Part shown: positions 55,847 through 64,000 of the stretch, one piece after another
Position numbering within the stretch: the first letter of the stretch is position 1
Layout of the letters: each line of letters starts with the position of its first letter
Assembly (NCBI GenBank): GCA_021927905.1
Contig: BLLK01000022.1
Coordinates: 434,001-498,000, forward strand
Length of the DNA: 64,000 nucleotides
Direction of reading: 5' to 3'
Origin: Chaetoceros tenuissimus
Taxonomy: Eukaryota > Bacillariophyta > Thalassiosirophyceae > Chaetocerotales > Chaetocerotaceae
Translations under genes and position numbers: made by a program
The notes under the pieces: model-generated
What the model saw: the letters and a program-made list of their open reading frames with translations, nothing else
Databases searched by the model: none
Told to the model about the DNA's origin: nothing

Positions 55847-58618
55847 TTAATTATATCCACATAGACGTCTCAATTTCTTGAATGAGTCGTAGGCACCATC
55901 GGCATTTTCAATACCGACCACAGAAACTTTGATCGTTTTGCCTAATGCTTTTCCTATCTTTCGCTTGTTCAGGTCAAAGATTACGGGAATGTCATTGTCA
56001 TTAGCCAGCTTTAAAATTGCTTCTAACTTCGAATCCAACGCTCCATATTCATCTAGATTATTGGCAAGTACAACCATCTTGACCTTTTTTGCTCGTATGC
56101 CACGTGCAACTTCACGCAATCCCATGACAAGTCTTCGTCTGGCCTTAGCATTCTTATTTTCCTTTGCACGGAGTTGAAGTCGCATCAACTCACCCAACAT
56201 TTCAAATAAAAGAGGAATAACATTCTCATCATCTATACGTTTTGCATACTCTCTTGGAACTCCAGCATTAGGCACCTTTGGGACCCTTTTACATTCTGCA
56301 TACTGCTCTGGGATCACTTTATTTCCCGAATATAATGGTGCAGGTGCAAGATTTGCGTCTTTATTTTCTTCAGATGCTGAAGATACATTTTTCCGCTCGC
56401 TACTTTTAACAAGAACAGACACTTTCTTTCCACCAAATGTAGAATTGTGTAGTGCCTTTGATGCCTTTTGAGCTGCATCTGGATCATTATATTCAACATG
56501 TATTTGACCCTTTTGCTCGTCTTCTACATGAATATTCATTGACTTTATTGTTCCAAACTTTTCCATAATACTTTCCAAATCATTTTTAGTTTCTTCGAGA
56601 CAATCTTCGTCGTCGAAATCATCTTCGGATAGGAAGTTTTCCAGAATCACCATAGAATCATGTATCAAGTCTCTCTCCGTCATATCCAATGCAGCGTTTA
56701 CCACCAATCCACCTATCACAAGCCCATTCAGTTTTGCGACTGCAGCTTCGGCACCAGATAAAGAATTGAAGCAGATATCAACTCTTCCCTTTTTAGTTCC
56801 TTCCAAATGAACTTCAATGTTCTCCACACTTCCAAAATCTTTGACGAGACACCTAATATCTTCAATTGTTGCTTCGAGACACTCCTCGTCTTCATAGTCG
56901 TCTTCCGATAATATATTTTCAAGAAATATTTTTGAGGTCATAGAGTTCTTGCCCAATACATCAGAAATAATTTTGGCTTCACAGATTGCCCCTCCAAACA
57001 TACTACCATTCAACTTTAACACGGCTGAATTAGCATCCGAAAGTTTCTGAAAATGTAGGAAAATTTCATTCGTGATTTCGTTCACAGAAATACTCTCTCC
57101 TTCACTTTGCAAGGGTCCAAAATCCGAAGCTAAAGCTTTGATGTCATTAAGGGTCTCTTCCAAGCATTCATTATCTTCCAAGTCATCTTCCGTCAAAACA
57201 TTGCTTAGAACCACAGTCCCTGGAGTGCTTTCTGCATCTCGTCTTTTATCAGATTCCGAACTAAACATCAAGTCTGCGCAAGACAAATCTTTCAATCCAT
57301 CAGTCCAAGCCATGTCAGAACTGGTTCTTTTTGAAAGATAATCAGCTGGAATGACCTCTGCTATGATGGGGATACCTCCAAGAAACATGCCGCTCCAACA
57401 AGCTTTTGCTGCTAATGCATCCCCTCCGTCTACAAATTTAACGAATGCAAGACATTCATCCACTTGCACATCATTTTGAAAATATCTAGGTATAAAAACA
57501 CCATCAATGTCACCCACTTTTTCTGCTAATGCTCTTAAATCTTGAATAATTTCGTTATACTCATCATCATCTTCAAGCTCGTCATGCTGAACATATCCTT
57601 TTAAAAAAGTAATACAACTCAAATTTGTACATTCTGTTTTCTTCTCTCCTACGCCAGGATCATCATTAATCCCTTGACTAATCTTCCATTGCTTTAATCG
57701 CTCCTTCAAAATCTGCTTCTTAAGTGGAGTCAACATCTTTTTCCTCTTGCCAATTTTTTGTTTACCCTTTACAGTCGTTCCCATAGGTAGCATATTATCA
57801 AAATGAATGAATGCAGCTGCATGTGGATCCAATTGAGAGCTTGATTTTGGACTCGTAATTAATTTCTCTTTAGATTTGATTTGCAATTTTTTCTTCTCAT
57901 TCTTTTTCTTGTCTTGATTATTCTTCTTTTGTTGAGGCTTGGATTTCGAATTTCTAGCATTTACATTCGAAACATGCATGATACCTTTTTCTATCTCTGG
58001 AATGTTCATGGTCTTTCTATTTTGACTTTGATGAATCCCATGCGTTGGAAAAGGATATGCTTGATTTATTTCATGGACATTGTGTATATTTTGAGCAGGA
58101 ACAGTGTAAGGAGTGTTGACCCAGACATGTTGTCCTAAAGGTGGGAAATCATTTATTTCAGAATTCATATCTTGTCTTGGTTGATAAAGTTGATTATCCA
58201 TGCTTTGGTTGATCCCAATATTCCAATTGCGGTGCACATTGTTACCATATTGATGAGTATTATAGTTCGCGCCTAACTGAGGCCATGCATTAACATAGTT
58301 CTGTCTGGGATCATTGTATATGTTTCTTTGATCTAGATGTCTGTAGGGGTTTTGCAGATTTTCTCTTTGACTAGGCTTAGTCTCACCACGATTTTGGCGT
58401 CTACCAATACTCTCTTTGACATGTTGCTTCTCACGTATTATTCTACTAGAAGTTCCATTTTGTGTTTTTTTCCGCTGCTTGTACACATTCTTTTGCACGT
58501 TATCTTCATGTTGCTTCTTGGAAGATGGTTTTCTATTCAACTTGCTTCTATCATTTTTCGATACTACGGCTGTCCATTCAAGATCTGTCTCTTTGCTTTG
58601 CAATAAGGGCGTCGACAT
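55847..58618 (-). CDS. SBP2-like L7Ae protein with four RRM-like repeats
   Basis: Single exon, 923 aa. The C-terminal 140 residues (from about 785) fit the SECIS-binding protein 2 RNA-binding domain: ARRRLVMGLREVARGIRAKK, MVVLANNLDEYGALDSKL, NDIPVIFDLNKRKIGKALGK and VSVVGIENADGAYDSFKKL. SBP2 recruits selenocysteine machinery to UGA codons in selenoprotein mRNAs. Before it stand four related RRM/UHM-like units at about 335-425, 465-550, 560-640 and 652-738, three of which start (V/I)(V/F)L(S/E)N(V/I/F)L(T/S)EDD followed by acidic ECLEET and a C-terminal FGG. The N-terminal 300 residues are N/Q/K-rich and disordered. The SBP2 call rests on the L7Ae part; the RRM array is unusual. Confidence 0.85.
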   Translation of the reverse strand: MSTPLLQSKETDLEWTAVVSKNDRSKLNRKPSSKKQHEDNVQKNVYKQRKKTQNGTSSRIIREKQHVKESIGRRQNRGETKPSQRENLQNPYRHLDQRNIYNDPRQNYVNAWPQLGANYNTHQYGNNVHRNWNIGINQSMDNQLYQPRQDMNSEINDFPPLGQHVWVNTPYTVPAQNIHNVHEINQAYPFPTHGIHQSQNRKTMNIPEIEKGIMHVSNVNARNSKSKPQQKKNNQDKKKNEKKKLQIKSKEKLITSPKSSSQLDPHAAAFIHFDNMLPMGTTVKGKQKIGKRKKMLTPLKKQILKERLKQWKISQGINDDPGVGEKKTECTNLSCITFLKGYVQHDELEDDDEYNEIIQDLRALAEKVGDIDGVFIPRYFQNDVQVDECLAFVKFVDGGDALAAKACWSGMFLGGIPIIAEVIPADYLSKRTSSDMAWTDGLKDLSCADLMFSSESDKRRDAESTPGTVVLSNVLTEDDLEDNECLEETLNDIKALASDFGPLQSEGESISVNEITNEIFLHFQKLSDANSAVLKLNGSMFGGAICEAKIISDVLGKNSMTSKIFLENILSEDDYEDEECLEATIEDIRCLVKDFGSVENIEVHLEGTKKGRVDICFNSLSGAEAAVAKLNGLVIGGLVVNAALDMTERDLIHDSMVILENFLSEDDFDDEDCLEETKNDLESIMEKFGTIKSMNIHVEDEQKGQIHVEYNDPDAAQKASKALHNSTFGGKKVSVLVKSSERKNVSSASEENKDANLAPAPLYSGNKVIPEQYAECKRVPKVPNAGVPREYAKRIDDENVIPLLFEMLGELMRLQLRAKENKNAKARRRLVMGLREVARGIRAKKVKMVVLANNLDEYGALDSKLEAILKLANDNDIPVIFDLNKRKIGKALGKTIKVSVVGIENADGAYDSFKKLRRLCGYN

Positions 58619-58792
58619 ATCTTAGCTTTTGCCTTTTGAGGGAATAATTAAAACATGCGGCAATATCTTAGAACGTCGATGTTCTTTCTTTCTTCGGTGC
58701 TGTGGATTTCGGAGTTAATGGTTCATGGTTGCATGTTCATGTTGCATCATTGATTAGGTGATGGCGTGATGGCACCAATCAACAGAGGGAAG

Positions 58793-58823
<31 letters not shown>

Positions 58824-59415
58824 GTTATTTGTTATTTAGCTACTGACTAATCAATCGTAGCTATGGCACACTGTAGTGTTGGGGTGAAAATCCTTCATTG
58901 AAGCGAGAAGCCCCCACAAAAAGCCATCTGGTTTTCAGCTTCAAAACTTCAAGTAATGACCAGTAGTGGGCCTGAATAGCGAGAAGCCTTCCCAGCTTGA
59001 ACTGGTCGTTCGATTAAGTGAAATACAAAGCTCTTGGGAAATCAACCATCTATCTACTACATATCAAACTCTTTCTCCTTTGCGTATCATTTTTTAATTA
59101 TTATATTAATTCTATATATACAATGTTGAAAGATTGATTTAAAATTTTTGTAGCAAGTCTTTGATGCGTATGTAGTTTCTTTTTTAACATGTGGATCTCC
59201 TTTTGTTACAATTCAGGAAGGTTTTTCAGGTCAGATAGTAATGATTCCCTTCTTTCCTGTCTGATTAGATGTTGTTGCATCATAGTATACTTTAAAAATT
59301 TATGATGATTGCTTTTTTTTAATAAAATTGGATTTTGGCAGTTGGCGAAGGACGCTACCAGTTGGAGGAATACAACCTCCGTATCTAGTGAAGTTTCCGT
59401 CGCAGCGCAGGGTAG
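58619..59415. other. Spacer with GAA microsatellite
   Basis: About 800 bp without a supported gene. A (GAA)n run of about 11 units lies at about 58789-58822, and two GCGAGAAGCC motifs lie near 58899 and 58979. Confidence 0.5.
58789..58822. repeat. (GAA)n microsatellite
   Basis: Uninterrupted AAG/GAA trinucleotide run, 34 bp, about 170 bp upstream of the SBP2-like gene start. Confidence 0.9.
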
Positions 59416-59705
59416 CTAGGGGTGATGAGGATGAGCAGTTCTCTCATATTCCTCTTTCATCTCTGAAATAAGAGTTGCAAAAGCGACGATGGAGATGATG
59501 GAGATGAATGTTAACATGAGAGCATTATATGGCGAGGAAAAGAACGGGGATACTTCGTTTCCATAGGAGTGCAAGAAGATAGATGAATCGCTTCTTTGAG
59601 AACGAGTACATTTTACCGTTTCATCATAATCTTTTGTAGATTCCTGACTTGAAGACTTGCTGTAAAAGGAATGTACACATGATGATGAATCACTAGTTTC
59701 ACCGG
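59416..59705 (-). pseudogene. 3' end of a host gene abutting the copia LTR
   Basis: Reading leftward from the LTR edge at 59705, one minus-strand frame stays open for about 96 codons to a TAG at 59416-59418. It reads ETSDSSSCVHSFYSKSSS, a polar stretch, then a clear membrane span (ALMLTFISIISIVAFATLIS) and a charged tail EMKEEYERTAHPHHP. It has no early ATG, so it is the tail of a longer coding region or exon. The copia LTR begins exactly at its upstream edge, so the insertion probably split a host gene. The family of the protein is unknown. Alternatively the frame is open by chance. Confidence 0.5.
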
Positions 59706-60075
59706 TGTTAGGTGGCTCTATTCGCGGTATATTGTAAACACTACTTAAGTTGTTTTTCCTCAGATTATGAGAACATTATTTTATCTACATCTATCTTATC
59801 GTTCGCACTTTATTCACTCAACCATCAAATATTCTGCTTAACGCAGCAGTCCCAATTAATCCCGTCGCCAATATTTCAGTTTCTCCAACGCTCCCATACA
59901 ACTATGCGATGCGTTGAGTTCACCATCCAATCGAATCTTATTGAATACATAAGCCCCAGAACACTTTTAGAACAGAAAGTAATGTGCCAATGCTAATCTA
60001 CATTCCACGTCTAAATTCCTCTAAAATAGCTCAATGATGAATGCAAAGCATGTCATTGTAAAATGACTTTCAACA
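59706..60075 (-). repeat. 3' LTR of the copia element
   Basis: In element orientation the repeat starts TGTTGAAAGTC and ends CCACCTAACA, giving the standard TGTT...AACA ends, about 370 bp. A polypurine tract (AAAGCGGGGAGAA) sits directly upstream at 60076-60089. The matching 5' LTR lies beyond the window. Confidence 0.75.
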
Positions 60076-60103
60076 TTCTCCCCGCTTTGTATTCATTCAA
60101 AAT

Positions 60104-63100
60104 TTATGCAACAAAGGTATCTCTATGCTTCTTAAAATCGCCAGCTGCAAGATTCTTGGTAAACAGATCTGCTGCATTCTCAGCTCCCGCAATCCATTCA
60201 ACACGAAGCAAATTCTTTTCCTTTAATTCACGCAACCAAAAATTACGCACTTGCATATGTTTGGTTCTTCCACCATGACTCCATGAGTTAGCCAAATCGA
60301 CGGCACCCTTATTATCTACTTCAAGAATCATTGGCAATTGCACCTGCAATCCCATTGAAGTAATAATTTTGTATGCAAGAATCATCTCTTGCGCACACTG
60401 AACAGCAGCGATTGTCTCAGCTTCAGTCACCGACAAAGCTACAATCTTCTGCATCGAACTTTTAACACTGATTGGAGCACCCTCCAAGAATACACAAGTT
60501 CCTGAAACACTTCTTCTCGTTGTAGAACAGCACGCATAGTCAGAATCGCTTTTGCCATTGATGACAAATTTGAAACTCTTATCTTTTCCATCCCAACTTC
60601 GCAAAGGTTTCAAAAACCAACCTAATTCCTTAGTCTCCACACAATACTTCATACACTTCTTTAATGCTTTCATATGAGCATCACAACACTTTTGTCCATG
60701 CCGAGATAAGTCTCGCACTGCATTACACACATCAGGTCGACTCCATCTCATAAGGTGAAGTAACTTTCCAACTCCGGAACGAAATTTGGTAAGTAAACTT
60801 TTTTCAGCACCTTCGGCATTCTCATCCACCGGAACAAGCACATTTCCAGCAGTTGCTGGTACATCAGAACTTCGCACATCATTCAAATCGAATTCATCTT
60901 CAAAAGATTGAATTAGAACAGGTTGAGTCATTCTCAATGCTCTTCCTTCTCTATCGATTTTACAACCAACATATTCATCAAAATTACCGACGTCTTCACA
61001 CTCAAACATAGAATTCATCTCAGCTACGGATTCTTTTACATCATCTTCACGCCCAAAACAAACACAATCATCGACCCACGACAACCATGCTGTCAAGTAA
61101 CCATCACGATTCCATTTAAAATACAGACAAGAGTCAGCTTTGGACCTCTCAAACTTCATATGTTTAAATGCCTTAAGCATCTCTTTCCAGAAAGCCATCG
61201 CTGCTTCCTTCAATCCGTAAATTGTTTTAAGTAACCAGAGTACACAATCCGAAGGATAAAACTTCTCAAAACCTTCTGGTACACGCATGAACATTCTTGG
61301 CAATCCTGGCTCGAATTCTCCACGTAGAAAAGCTCCTTTTACATCCAAAACATGACCGATCCAACCAGCCATAAGCATCAATACGATCAAAATTCTCACT
61401 GTAAGTTCGTTAGTCACCGGAGCCGCAATTGAAGCTCCATCATAATGAACACCGTCAACTTCTTCATATCCTCTCGCATTGCATCGCGCTCTAAAGGTCC
61501 CATTAGCTTTCTTTTTCATGGCCCAAGTCGATGTAAGTATCTTTGCACCTTTTGGTACATCAGCTAATTTAATAGGAGTCCAAACGTCGTATTTTTTCAT
61601 GTTTTCGTGCTCCTTTACTACCGCTTTAATCCATTCTTCCTTGTCATCAGTAGCCATAGCTTGTTTGTATTTCATTGGTTTCAGCTCTGCTGTAGACTGA
61701 AATCCTCCACCAATGCCTGCACCGACAAGCGAATATTCAAGCTTTTTTATTTCTAATTTTGCTGCGTACTCTTCCTCCGCTGTATCTGCGCAACTCAGCA
61801 TTGTTGCTGCAGTCAGCCAATTAAGCTCATTATCATTCAAATTCATCGGGTTACCATCAAATGCTTCACTTGCTGCTGCAGCCACATCACCAAACATGGT
61901 TGCTCTTTTGACAGTTCTTCCGCTGCGAGTTGTAGTAGTAGGCTCAAAAATTGTTTCTCTTGCAACTCTATCATCATACTCAGTTTGTTCTCCCCTACTT
62001 TCAACTTCGTCATCACTACTGTTACCAACAGTATCATTATTATTTTGAGTAGCTTCATTTCGATTGCTTGAATCAGTATCAGAATCCTCGTCAGAGTCTT
62101 CGTCTTCGTCGCTATCAGACTCGGTGTCATTATCTTCCACATCAGTATCAATCTCATCATTCTCCCCTGCTGATGGAAGTAATGCATTCACTTTTCTATC
62201 ACGATTATTAAAGTACACATTCAACCAGGTGACATCACGGGAATTAGTAATTCTCTTGGTAGTAGGATTCCACATGCGATATACATCACCACCACTATTA
62301 ATATTGTATCCGACAAGCATCATAGTCTTACCACGATCTTGGATTTTTGCAGTAGCTTGGGTTCTGGTTTTTACTACTCCAGCCTCACCAATTGTACGCA
62401 AAAACTTCACAAACGATGGTAATGTTCCAAACCTGTGCTCATATTTTGTAGCACTCTTACCCATGATTTCAATGACCTTCAGCCAATCCAACATCACTGC
62501 TGTACGAAAAATTTCATTTGCTAGTAAAACACGCTGGTCGTCGTTGGACTCAGCATTGTGTAAAATAGCTTGCATTCTTCCAGCACAAGTAGCCAACATT
62601 AATTCCACCAACGGGTTGCGCTGTGGAGTCTTGGCACCAGTTGCTTCTTCAGTGAGAGCAAGTTTCCATTCCTTTGAGTTAGCGACCTTGATGAATTTAA
62701 AATTTTCTTTTGCATTATCCATACGAACAAACTTTACCGGATGTCCATCTACCTTCCATTTGTGCATTAAAGCACAAAGAGGCTCGATCATCCCATTTTT
62801 CGTGGCATGAAAATCAACAAACCCCATTCTGGTAAGCTCATCAACTACCATTCGTACAACTTTATTGCTCACAGTGACTTTCACATCTTTCGGCTTCTTG
62901 AAACTCATAAGATCCAAATATACACGTTCGTTAATTTCTTTCGCCTTTTCGCCATCAGATTCAAAGCTTACAGACTTCTGCTTTGCCTTTGCAACTGCGC
63001 AACTCTCACATGGTTTGGTTGTTCCTCTTTTTAAGACATATCCACATGCTGCTGCAGATTTTCTCATGTCATTTTCCCCGAGATGCCCAAACCGCAAATG

Positions 63101-64000
63101 TGCCTCTGTCACACTGAGAGGATAAACTGTTTTTGTACTTTTCATCCCAGCTGCTGCAATCTCAACCTTCTTTCTTGGCTTGAGAATCGTTGCGAAAAGT
63201 CTGCTTGTTCCAACCTTAATTACAATATCAAATGTGAATACTCGATCCCCTTTCGTCAATTTGATGTGATTTTTATCTCCGCTGAGCTTCCATCCATCTT
63301 GCAATCTCTTCGGGATGCTGATAAGATTGTATTCAAAACTCTTACCACCCCAAATCTTTTTCAAAGTGCCTTGCTGCACTTCTTTTCCATTTCTATCGAA
63401 CTGAGTGAAAGGATAGCTACCAATTACACTTGGTGCTAAGTCCTTTCCTCCATTATCGCGTATCTGCTTGCCTTTAATGGTTTCATCACTCGGTTCAACA
63501 TCGTCAAAATGACGTGTCACATCAGCGGTTGCTGCCGTATCTGCAATATAAAGATACTTATCCTCAGGTCCGAACATCTTTTTCGCCACCCCTGCTAATG
63601 CCATCTCTTCCTTAATTGAGTATTCATTGTCCAAAAATTCAATGTCACTCTTTGTAAGAGACATAGATTCAGACTCATCTTCGCTAGACTCCCAATCATA
63701 GTCAACATCCGAACCAATGCTTGAACCGTAATTGTTTACATCGACATCAGACATTTCGTTTTCCTCGTCTTCAAAATCCGAAGGGGTAAACTCTTCCTCG
63801 GATTCACTAGAACTCTTGCTAAAAATGGAGGAGCCATCAACCCACTTCTCATCATCTTCGGATTCTACTTCCATGTATAAATCCTTCTTTAGCTCATTTT
63901 CAAGTAATTCGGTTACTTGAGTGTCAATATCCTCCCCCTTATTCATCCACTTGCTAAAAGCGATGGTTTCTTCATCGAGTTCCTTTTGACGCTTTCTTTC
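60104..64000 (-). CDS. Copia polyprotein (partial, continues past window)
   Basis: One open frame runs from the right edge of the window to 60104, at least 1298 codons. Parts in order: an acidic region rich in D, E and S; a gag-pre-integrase segment with the zinc-binding pattern around HLRFGHLG and CESC; an integrase region; a second acidic linker; a copia-type reverse transcriptase (TSTWAMKKKANGTFRARCNA, VDDC); and RNase H (SDSDYACCSTTRRSVSGTC, AETIAAVQCAQE, EVDNKGAVDLAN). The order integrase before reverse transcriptase marks Ty1/copia rather than gypsy. The frame extends beyond the window, so the true start is not visible. Confidence 0.93.
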   Translation of the reverse strand, partial: ERKRQKELDEETIAFSKWMNKGEDIDTQVTELLENELKKDLYMEVESEDDEKWVDGSSIFSKSSSESEEEFTPSDFEDEENEMSDVDVNNYGSSIGSDVDYDWESSEDESESMSLTKSDIEFLDNEYSIKEEMALAGVAKKMFGPEDKYLYIADTAATADVTRHFDDVEPSDETIKGKQIRDNGGKDLAPSVIGSYPFTQFDRNGKEVQQGTLKKIWGGKSFEYNLISIPKRLQDGWKLSGDKNHIKLTKGDRVFTFDIVIKVGTSRLFATILKPRKKVEIAAAGMKSTKTVYPLSVTEAHLRFGHLGENDMRKSAAACGYVLKRGTTKPCESCAVAKAKQKSVSFESDGEKAKEINERVYLDLMSFKKPKDVKVTVSNKVVRMVVDELTRMGFVDFHATKNGMIEPLCALMHKWKVDGHPVKFVRMDNAKENFKFIKVANSKEWKLALTEEATGAKTPQRNPLVELMLATCAGRMQAILHNAESNDDQRVLLANEIFRTAVMLDWLKVIEIMGKSATKYEHRFGTLPSFVKFLRTIGEAGVVKTRTQATAKIQDRGKTMMLVGYNINSGGDVYRMWNPTTKRITNSRDVTWLNVYFNNRDRKVNALLPSAGENDEIDTDVEDNDTESDSDEDEDSDEDSDTDSSNRNEATQNNNDTVGNSSDDEVESRGEQTEYDDRVARETIFEPTTTTRSGRTVKRATMFGDVAAAASEAFDGNPMNLNDNELNWLTAATMLSCADTAEEEYAAKLEIKKLEYSLVGAGIGGGFQSTAELKPMKYKQAMATDDKEEWIKAVVKEHENMKKYDVWTPIKLADVPKGAKILTSTWAMKKKANGTFRARCNARGYEEVDGVHYDGASIAAPVTNELTVRILIVLMLMAGWIGHVLDVKGAFLRGEFEPGLPRMFMRVPEGFEKFYPSDCVLWLLKTIYGLKEAAMAFWKEMLKAFKHMKFERSKADSCLYFKWNRDGYLTAWLSWVDDCVCFGREDDVKESVAEMNSMFECEDVGNFDEYVGCKIDREGRALRMTQPVLIQSFEDEFDLNDVRSSDVPATAGNVLVPVDENAEGAEKSLLTKFRSGVGKLLHLMRWSRPDVCNAVRDLSRHGQKCCDAHMKALKKCMKYCVETKELGWFLKPLRSWDGKDKSFKFVINGKSDSDYACCSTTRRSVSGTCVFLEGAPISVKSSMQKIVALSVTEAETIAAVQCAQEMILAYKIITSMGLQVQLPMILEVDNKGAVDLANSWSHGGRTKHMQVRNFWLRELKEKNLLRVEWIAGAENAADLFTKNLAAGDFKKHRDTFVA

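Larger units (their letters stand above)
59706..64000 (-). mobile_element. Ty1/copia LTR retrotransposon, truncated by window edge
   Basis: A pseudoviridae-like element of the diatom CoDi type (assignment to the diatom group is inference). Visible parts in element order are a gag-side region running in from the window edge, the gag-pre-integrase zinc region, integrase, reverse transcriptase, RNase H, a polypurine tract and the 3' LTR. The visible part looks whole, with no breaks noticed, suggesting a recent insertion. It inserted into what seems to be a host coding region. Confidence 0.88.

Noticed and set aside
59712-59996. 94-codon plus-strand frame
   Set aside because: It is antisense within the copia LTR.
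1-64000. CRISPR arrays, rRNA genes, bacterial operons
   Set aside because: No regularly spaced repeats, no rRNA-like sequence, and introns throughout show a eukaryotic nuclear genome.

Overview
The window is nuclear DNA of an AT-rich, intron-poor but intron-containing photosynthetic stramenopile, most likely a centric diatom (a Chaetoceros-like genome is my guess; the genus cannot be fixed from this sequence). The grounds are short GT-AG introns (mostly 45-100 bp), a pair of diatom-style heat-shock-factor genes, two plastid proteins with signal-peptide-first presequences followed by twin-arginine lumen signals, and a Ty1/copia retroelement.

Layout: 0-5 kb holds a three-exon DUF1365 gene, a membrane protein joining a VHL-beta domain to a PUB domain, and a thylakoid-lumen DUF6816 gene. 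5-10.6 kb holds two divergently oriented HSF paralogs flanking a Nudix gene and a MITE; both HSF upstream regions carry arrays of the same GAGAAGSC motif in the same orientation relative to their gene. 11.2-15.3 kb is a seven-exon fusion of ApbE, fumarate reductase and cytochrome-b5-reductase-like domains, next to a cytochrome b561 gene. 16.7-30.1 kb is one giant five-exon TRRAP/Tra1 gene. Importin alpha, a 46-residue membrane microprotein, a degenerate epimerase-like type II membrane protein and NHP2 follow. 38-41.8 kb is an ankyrin-WW-FH2 formin with a frame-disturbed coding repeat, then Snu23/ZMAT2.

43-47 kb is an orphan region: AT-rich spacer, a small acidic gene and two unrecognised protein genes. 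47-55.8 kb returns to dense genes: a glycine-rich small membrane protein, a Cys-rich secreted or anchored protein, a nuclear-type acidic protein, DUF4336 plastid protein, argininosuccinate synthase, a signal-peptide-bearing JmjC/cupin protein and a DTW-domain tRNA-modifying enzyme. 55.8-58.6 kb encodes an SBP2-like L7Ae protein with four RRM-like repeats. From 59.7 kb to the right edge lies a copia element on the minus strand, whose 3' LTR abuts an open frame that looks like the 3' end of a host gene.

Themes: RNA biology (NHP2, Snu23, SBP2-like, DTW protein), transcription (TRRAP, two HSFs), plastid lumen proteins, and several unusual domain fusions. Gene models with introns were built by hand from reading frame, splice consensus and protein-family fit; they have no transcript support here.
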